A stretch of DNA of 64,000 nucleotides, from positions 13,153,957 to 13,217,956 of the forward strand of contig OZ035960.1 of assembly GCA_964034945.1 (NCBI GenBank), in the 5' to 3' direction. Shown here piece by piece: positions 52,701-62,200 of this stretch. The notes under the pieces are model-generated. The model did no database searches. It was given only the letters and a program-made list of their open reading frames with translations, and had not been told where the DNA came from. Source of the stretch: Chrysopilus asiliformis. Its lineage: Eukaryota; Arthropoda; Insecta; Diptera; Rhagionidae. Made by a program: the position numbers and the translations under genes. Numbering within the stretch: the first letter of the stretch is position 1; every line of letters starts with the position of its first letter.

Positions 52701-55700
52701 AAAATTTCTGTTTTACTGGTTTTATGATACTGGAAACTTTTACTGCAAACAAGAATTTCGCTATAAAGACACAAAACAAACTGATAATGACTTTCAAATA
52801 CCCGCAAACAGAAAACGATAATCACTTCTCAACATTTATGCCTATCCTAGGCTAAAATAACACCGGAATAAATATATTTTGTATATTTACTGGATGTAAT
52901 ATTAGTGTCGGAAGGTGGGGGATGCACGAAAGCCAAGAATTTTCGAGGTATATATCTAGCGATGGAATTAGACGATAGGGGTCTCTGGAATCATGGCTGA
53001 GTCCATAAAGTAGTAAAAACCTCCAATAAATTATTTCAATTAATGTGAAACCCAACGAAAATTACATTCGGCGCGTTTAGCAGTCCAGGCAGCGAGAAGC
53101 GCCTTCCGATGGGAAATAAACTGTAGCGAGATGCTCGTAGTTAAGCATCCATGGCCGCACCAGTATTTCACCATCGTGGTAACAGCCCAGTAAATGGAAG
53201 TGCCAGAAAAGGCTTCACCGGGAAAATTAGGTACGTCTGCCTTTTCGATAATGGTTTCGGAACCTGGCCCACACTTCCCATCCAATGCGACGCGACAGGA
53301 ATGTGTGCATAACACACAGGACTAAGTGAGTTCTTCTATAGAGAATTACAGCCTCTGGAGCATAGAGGACAGAATGGCCGACATTCATAGCTAGGTGTAT
53401 TTACGTGCTGTTTGATAATGGTTTTGTGGTATTTATGTTAATTGCCCGCCCGAAACGGCATCGGCATCGGCATTGCCAAAAACGTGGGCATCGCTATACG
53501 ATCCTAGTTGAGTTCATTTTCATAGATCGACCGACATCCAGTTTAACACTCCCTCGGCTTGATTCAGGACTACCCTTGGCAGCTATTAGAGAGTAATACT
53601 TGGATTTGTGCTACCTCTATTTACTGTGGTGGCAATTCTAGCGAGAGAAAAGCTAACTTTACTTCCTTCTAAAATATATGAATATATTAGAAGTGATTTT
53701 TTTCGGAGTAAAATAAATCGCTTGTTCTGCCATATTTCCCCACCCCTTTGGATTCTGAATCCAGGAAGGAGGAAACTGGGAAGCAATCATGGCAAAAGTT
53801 TTTCTTCGCAGCAATGCCAGTGGGATAAGTCCAGGAAAATATGGCTATAAGGAATCAACATGAATTTAAAGATTAATGAAGGTTAGTAGGAAGTAATTAT
53901 GGAATTGAAAGCAGAATACATAATTCACCGATCCGTATTTAGATCGAAAATGCAAGTGGGTTTATTATTTATGATACGTCCAACAAATAAAACAAGTCTT
54001 CTCTTACCAGTGAAATGACTTAAGATTGATGGAGGGACATATTGTGGTAAAGTAGGTATAAGTCGCAAGTCAAAAGTTTCCAAAAAACTTTTCCCGTTTT
54101 TAATGTTTCTCACAATTAGCTATACTTTGACACACCGTATATAAATTATGCAAATAAATAATTTTTTTTAAACAAACTTTAAAGTGTTTAAAATTTTTAT
54201 AAAAAAAAACTCAAAAATAAAAGCAAGAAAAGAGCGTTGAAAGTGTTTGTATATTGACTTTTATCTTGCTTTCATTTTTAAGACCAAATTTTTGTAAAAA
54301 AAATTGTCTTAACGCTTTCATGCATACATTTTTCTATGGAATTAATTTTCACGATTTTTGGTATCCGAGGGTTTTTGAGGTCGCTGATTACGAATCTGAA
54401 GTCAAAACTACAAAATTCAAAATGGCGGATCCAATATGGCGGTCAAAAAAGATAAAATTCGTTAGATTACGCTGAAAACTAGTATGTAATTTTATCTTTT
54501 TTGACCGCCATATTGGATCCACCATTTTAAATTTTTGACTTCAGATTCATAATCAGCGACCCCAAAAACCTTTATAAAGCTGATACAGTTACATTTAATC
54601 TGCAAAATAGCTACTTTTTTGCTATTTATTTATTTATAAAATGCAGTTATTATAAAAAAAAGTGCATATTACTTTTTTTTCATAACAATTGATGTCCTAG
54701 CATACTTACGAAATAAATTTAGTCAATATAAGTGCATGAAATATATGTTATAATATTAAAAAACTGAATTAGAAAAGGTGTTGTTCTACAACAACACTAT
54801 GCAACAAAGGGTTAAAGAATATTTCCGTTTTTACTTTCCACTTCTATGGGGGGAAAGTATTGAATTCATGACGAAGACCGACTCGAGAACGGTGGCAGAT
54901 AGAAAATTTCTGATCAGTAAGAAATCCGTTTCAGGCAAAATTATGAGGATAGCCGTACATTTGTCTGTCGGTTTGTAGGTCTGTCCGTTGTACGTATCTT
55001 AAATAACTCGAGAACGCATTGACCTAGCGACTTGAAATTTTTTGTGAATGAGTTTTACAAAAGTAATAGTTTTTATCAACTTTTGGAAAAGTAACGGTAG
55101 CTATAACGAATATCTCCCATGCAATTTTTTTGAAAAAATACAGCTTTTTCAAAAATTTTGCGATAACTATGCGCTTTTGGGAAAAATTAATGTGACAAAA
55201 TTTAAAGGATATACCATTTTCTACATTTTCGGCTTTCACGGTTTATACGTATCTCTAACAGTTTTCTAGATATTTGAAAAAAATCAGTTTTTTTAAAAAT
55301 CTCTCGCAAACTATGCACTTTTATGAAAAAATGCATATATACAAATTTATAGGAAATAAATTTTTCCACATTTTTTGCTTTAGTGGTTTATACGTATCTC
55401 GGTTCTCAAGATATTTGAAAAACATTATTTTTTACATATTTTTTCCGAAACTACATATTGCAAAGGAAAGTTTTATGTTGATCACAGCTGATATTTTAAT
55501 CTGGTATACTGAAACTTAAGCATTTGTTATGTTGCAAAAGAAACAAATATTTTTAAGGATTCGGAACATTTCATAATTTCATAATTTGCATTGAAATGAA
55601 GTCTGTAAAAATGTTTTCCTGTGAATTCGTAATACTATTCATACATATATTCTTTTTGTGTATAGAACTATCTTCTAATAATTGAAAACTTAGAGTAATC

Positions 55701-56236
55701 CCCGGATAACTGCACATGGGGAAAAATCCTGGATTTCTTGTGCAATTTCGAGGGTTTGCGCTTATCCGAAACTCCCATAATAGCAAAAGTTGTGCAGTTA
55801 TACGGGACCCTTTTTACTACACGAAATTGTGGACATCTAGGCTAGTTGCAGAAAATTGTGCATTTCCTTTCTAGGATTGCGAGATCATAACATAATTGAA
55901 CCGGTTTCCACCCTTGCCAGTGAAGTACAAAGAAACATACACACGATCAAGAAAATATAACAAAAAAAAAATATTGAAAATTATAAGGAAAAAACCACTT
56001 GTGCACTTATCCGGGGGAATACATATGACGGGAAAACTTGATTGAAGACTATTTTTCCTGTAGTATTAGGCGTTTTGCTCTGAAGCGGATTGCCATTAAG
56101 CGATAAATCATACTAATAGAGTAGAATCCCGATAATTCGTACCCCGATAATTCGTATATGCCGCTAATTCGTATGAATTTGCTGGTCCCTTGAAATACGA
56201 ATTATCGGGATTCTACTGTATATGAAAATGAGTTGG

Positions 56237-56271
<35 letters not shown>

Positions 56272-59200
56272 TCTTCTTTTACGCAAAAACGGCCGAACCG
56301 ATTGACTTGAAATTTGGCATGAGTGTCTGTGGTTCTGGTTCCGACATAGGTATATGGAAAAGTAGCGTGAGTGGTGGCGGGACTAAGGGGAGTGGGTAAA
56401 ATGATTTCGAAATTTAGTTTTTGCGCTATGTCACTCTTTCGCGGGGAAACTACAGAACCGATTGGCCTGAAATTTGGCATAGATGTTCGTCGGGGGTTCA
56501 GCCCCAACATAGACCTATTAAAAAGTAGCCCGAGAGGTGGGGGAGTAAGGGGAGTAAGGGGAGGGGGTAAAGTGATCTCGAAACTTAGCTCTTCCTCTAT
56601 GTTACCCTTTCGCGGGGAAACTACCGAGCCGATTGGCCTGAAGTTTAGCTCCAACATAGACCATCAAAAAAAAATTGAAAAATTTAACCCAGCAACGACG
56701 GGTATGCAAGCTAGTCTATATACAGGATGGGCCAGAATAGACGCAGGGGTTTGAAGTCTTTATAACTTTTTTTTTATTTTTATTTTTTTAATTTTGTTTC
56801 AGCATTTTGTTAAGAAGACTTGGGCAATTTAAAATGGACCTGTACACAATAGAACAACGAACCGGTGGGCGGTGGGCTCAATGGCTCTTTTACGGGACAT
56901 GTTTGGCGGACGCATTATTTCGAAAAGAAGCGATTTCAATTGGCCTCCGCGTTCACCTGATCTAACGACTCCAGATTGTTTCCTTTGGGGATATTTGAAA
57001 GAAAAGGTGTACGTCAACAAGCCAACAACCATCAGCCAATTGAAAACCAAAATTCGCAGTGAAATCGAGGCCATAACACGAAAGGTTATGGAAAATGTCT
57101 TGGAAAGAGCACGGATTTGCGAAGCGGAAAATGGCCACCACTTGCGGGATATAATTTTCCATGTTTAGACCAAAAATATTCCCCATCAATCAACTACATG
57201 TATTTGAAAAAAAAATTATATGTAGGTTTCGCTAAAATAAAAAAAATATAAAGAATTCAAACCCCCGCGTCTATTCTGGCCCACCCTGTATATATAAAAA
57301 TGGATGTTTATTGGTCTCTCTGTCTGTTTGAGATTACAAAACTCAAAAACTACTGGACCGATTTTTACGCGATTTTTCGCAAAATGATCTGCGTTTCCAG
57401 GAGCAGGTTTTTAGCTATGTTAGATCTTCAAAATTCGAAACGGAAGGTCCTGTAAGGATAACGTTTTTTTCCAAAAGTTTCTAAGTTATTTATAGTTTTT
57501 TGGCATTCTAAAATGTATACAAAAAAATTTAAGCTGGCAACGAATGGTCTGCTAGTATTGTATGAAATTCTTAAATATTTGCACAGGGTTCGAATTACTG
57601 TTGCACTTAAAAGGGTTGTACAGGTATCCGAGAAGCAGTTATCCGGAGATTATGGTGTATATTTTTACAATTTCCTAACTACATACATCAAATAAGAAAC
57701 CTGGTCTAATTTTTTCTATAATTTTTTTATGTAATAAAGTTTTTAATGGAAGTTGAAGGTAAAAAAAACTACTCCAAGGCCTAGATATCAGAAGCAGGTT
57801 CTCACCGGATGCTGTGCAGTACTGCTAATTGCTGTTTTCTTCAGGGAAATAATTAGGGCTGGTGGATCTAAATTTTCATTTTTAATTGCTTAACGAAGGT
57901 ACATATATACAAGTATAGCGCAGCTTCTTTCACCTTTTCAACAGACTTTAACTGTATCAGATATACTTTTGAAAAGAAGTTTTTTCTCGCTTCGGTTGGG
58001 CGCTGCTGCTCTATTTTACAAAACTTTCCTTTTTTGCTGGAAAAATTAGTTTTTTTTTTATCTTACGTTATCTGAGTTGTTCTGTAGTTCTTGGCATAGT
58101 ACATGGTATACCCCGTTTTATCGTCCTTTTGCCATTGTAAATAATCAACGCTGCTAGTTAAACATTTTCACAGCGTCACGAAATTGTCGTTTGATTGTGT
58201 ATCTAGTGTGAGGCGGATCGGTGAGTGTATGGTGGAATAAATCTTCAAATGGAATGGAATATACAGCGCCCATAACAGAATTTACTAACAATAAAAAACT
58301 TTTGCATTTGCTAAATGTGAAAAAGTTAAAAGTTCCTAAAAAGGTTTTTAATTGTAGTACGTCGATGAGATTTGTGTTGACTCAGGAAATTAACGCTTGG
58401 ATGAGCGTGACGTAAAGTTTAACTTGAGATTGGAATCGATGTAGCTGTGCTACGAAAAATCAAGTCCCTGCAAAGATTACCCTTAGAATTTCCCCACCGA
58501 AATAGGACCGAGAAAAAAAAAACGGGTGAAGATCCGCGGGGTTTGGTGAATGATAGAATGAATGGATTGACTGACTCTCCATGGGAAAATTGTGATAATG
58601 CAAAAGTTTTTTCCTCGTTTTGTTGGTATTTTTTTGCTTACATTTACCCAGTTTATCTCGACATTTCCCTTGTTTCATCTTATTTTGTCAAATCGGAAAT
58701 GTTTTAACATAAGTTTTGAAAAGGTGAATGATTTCCACTCTACCTCCAATGAAAATCGAGCTCTAAACTCTGTAGTAGATACGATACAGAAATCTATATA
58801 TTTCTAGAAATTCTATCTGCATTATAGCTTACAGCTTAGCCAATATTTGGGCCTTTTTAATGGCTTTTCTAGTTGAATAGCTCCTAGGAATGGGACGGAA
58901 TTCAGCTCAATATTGGATCAGATATCGTTTAACAATTTCGTATAGTCCTAGTTCCCAAAGGAGTTAAACGACTAACATTGCCCGATACATTCGGAAATAT
59001 ATACATTGAAATGTTTGTTGGGTTGATTTTTTATGCGAAAAACTTTTCCTATTTAAACTGTTAACACGTGTTGTGACCTTTTATTTGTGCTTTTAGCGTA
59101 ATTCTAGTATAAAATAGGGGCTCGATTTCATGTAAAGCCAACGAACATCTGGCACTTGAAAAGTCGGTGATTTCTCAGGAGATATTTCCAACTTAAATTA

Positions 59201-62200
59201 CTTTCATTTTTAAATGTTTAACGATATAAAAGAAAGTCGAATAATAAGCCTTTTGCATTTATGTGGAAATCTTTTCCTATCGCCAACGGAAAATCCATTT
59301 TGACATTAGCGAAACGAATAAAGTAAAACCTTTTAATAGCAAATGTTTGCTATTTTGGTGTTTATCGGGTGAAAAATTTCATGAAGTGTCTTCACGGCCG
59401 ATAAGAAACATCTTTGAAACATTGAAAATTTCCCTAATTCGCGAGAATTATCGCGGCCCTGAAAATAGATCGTTTATGCTTTTCTTACGCTCCATAAAAT
59501 AACACGATATGCAAATTTTCTTTTTATTTAAATGACTTTTACATAAAAAAAAAAACATAATTATGGACGCACTTTTCGCAATTTCGCGTGCTCCTTAGGC
59601 TCGGCAAGAGAAAGTTCGAAACCTTGTCACACAACTGACATAAATCAGTGTAATTACAGCTTAACTGTATTACTCTTTTTTTTCAGAAAATTCCTTTTTC
59701 TTTTTTTTTCTTCCGTTCTCTTCCAAAGAACCTTAATTTATTGTGGAATATACTTTGAGAATAAGATCAAGAATCCATTTTCTATATATTTAAAACGCGT
59801 TTTCTACAACGAGTAAAAGTTATAAATCTCTCAATTTCCCATCTATTTTATAAGCCATTGAGGAAACTTTATAAATCCATGGAAAATTCGTTTTGCTAGT
59901 TATATTTTAACTCATACATGAACAAAATCATTAATCAGAGATTCGTTGAAAATATAAGGATTTATATTGATCAATAAAAAGCATTAAAAGGGAGTACATG
60001 TGTTCTTAAAGACTACATTTTTTTAAATATTTGTGCTCTTTATGAACATTTTCGTCAAATTTTCTCCCGAAAATGAAAAAAAAAATTTCATACATCGTTA
60101 GTTCTGGATAGTCCTACCAACTATAATTCCTATTATAGGATACTGCTTTTTATAAAGAATACTGCTTGTTTCGATCGGGGTCCTTTTTGATTTTACTCCT
60201 GTTTTTAATCCCTTTTCTGTCTGTCCGTCTGTCCGTCTGTCCGTCTGTCCGTCCGTCTGTCTGTCTGTGGCGCGGATTGCAGGCGCACGGATTAGGCTAG
60301 AGATTTGAAATTTTGCGCAGATTCGTTTTTCGTAAGATGCGAGGCTAAGTTCGTTTGGGGGGGGGGGGTACAAGATTGGCAATTATACCTTTTGTTATGT
60401 TTTTTAAGCCCTTTTCTGTCTGTCTGTCACCTGTCTGTCGTCTGTCTGTCGTCTGTCTGTCGTCTGTCTGTCGTCTGTCTGTCGTCTGTCTGTCGTCTGT
60501 CTGTCGTCTGTCTGTCGTCTGTCTGTCTGTTAGTCCGTAATTTAATGGCTGGTTATCTAAAATTGTAATCTGTTGGAATTGCATTTTCTTGTAAGAGACT
60601 AATGCTACATTTACACGAATGACAAATTTGTCATTTTTTTCTTGTCATTATGTTAATTCCCGTGTAAGTGGCATAATTTTACAAACGCAATATTAGTTAT
60701 GACAAAAGTTGAATACTAAAGTTGTCATAACTAATATTGCGTTTGCACGAATGACAATCTGGCATAAAAGAATGGACAAGTTCATTCTTTTATGAGAGAT
60801 TGACATTTTCTGACAGAAAAAATTACAAAAATTATGCCATTTACACGGGAATTAACATAATGACAAGAAAAAAATGACAAATTTGTCATTCGTGTAAATG
60901 TAGCATTATAAACTCTATTTATTGATAACACACTATGAACACAATTACATTCTAAAATTTTTACTTCATTATTTTTCCCATTGTGTAGGTAAATGCAGAA
61001 TCCAATAAACTGCAGAAAAAATACCCTTTTGATAATAGAAAATTCCTAATTATTCTTATTTAAAAAAAGTTATTCCTTTTTCATAAAACTTAAATTTTCT
61101 GTTCAATAGCTTGTAGTATAATGAAACGAGGTACAATTTTCTTTTACGTGGAAAATATTTTTCGAAAGCACTTGAATTTGTTTTGCGTGGGATTCCTTTC
61201 ATCTCGAACAGCATAGAAATGCAAATACCTTAACAACAACAAAATGTTTATGTATTATTGCAACAAAAAAAGAACTTTATTTAAAAAAAAATCCTCTGTT
61301 CTCAAGCAGAAATTTATTCAAGTGTTCAACTCTTTTGAAATGCCATTGATTTTAAAATAGCTACAGCTCTGGAAAAACAATAGATTGGATTTTTATACAC
61401 TATGTGAAATGCAAACGCCAGATCAATTTTAATATACAGTTTTTAAGCGACCGATTATAGGCTTTTCAAGCTTTCCTTTCCCACCACCACCACCCCCCCC
61501 CCCCCCCTCTCCCTCTCTTTTTGAAACATTTTCTGTACAAAGCGCAGTATTGCTGTTTGGACATTGTTTGGACAAGTCGTTGACGATTATCTCAAAAACT
61601 AGAGCTAAAACCCATCGTAAGACGGGTAACTGCAATCTGTGTAGGAATTTCGTAAGATCACAGCTAACTATCGATTCAACAACTTTTGAAGTTGATCGCC
61701 TTACACGAGCCGCTCACCCTGAAAAGTCGTTAAACCGACAGTCCACAATGAACCGGCAGACTCCCCCTTACGACATTCCTACCAATACTGCGGTAACTTA
61801 ACTTACGACGGATTTTAGTTCTAGTTCAAGATATTGGCGAAAATCGCGTCAACATTGGCCTAACGGTTCGGCACATAGCAGAAGAGAGGTTCACAGTCAA
61901 GGGGAGTGGTCGATATTAGGGGGCAAAAACTTTGCTTGGTGGACGATCTATCCAGTGGTGATTACCATGTCAAAATTATTCCGAAAATCGCATCAAAATT
62001 GCTCTAACGGTTAAGAAGATAGCAGGCGAAGGGGTAAAAAGTAGAGGGGACCTTTCATTTGATACCTTCTTTATGAAAATCGGTTCACTAAAACGGGATA
62101 TACACCCGAAAATAGAGCGAGAATCAGACGCGTTACGGATATTATAGATATAATGGGCTTGTGCATCTGTTTGTCAGTCTGTTCGCTTAAAACCCGAGTA

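Noticed and set aside
60305..60584. Three overlapping open frames with [10 protein letters not shown] or DRRQTDD repeats
   Set aside because: Direct products of the 11-bp satellite; not a protein family.
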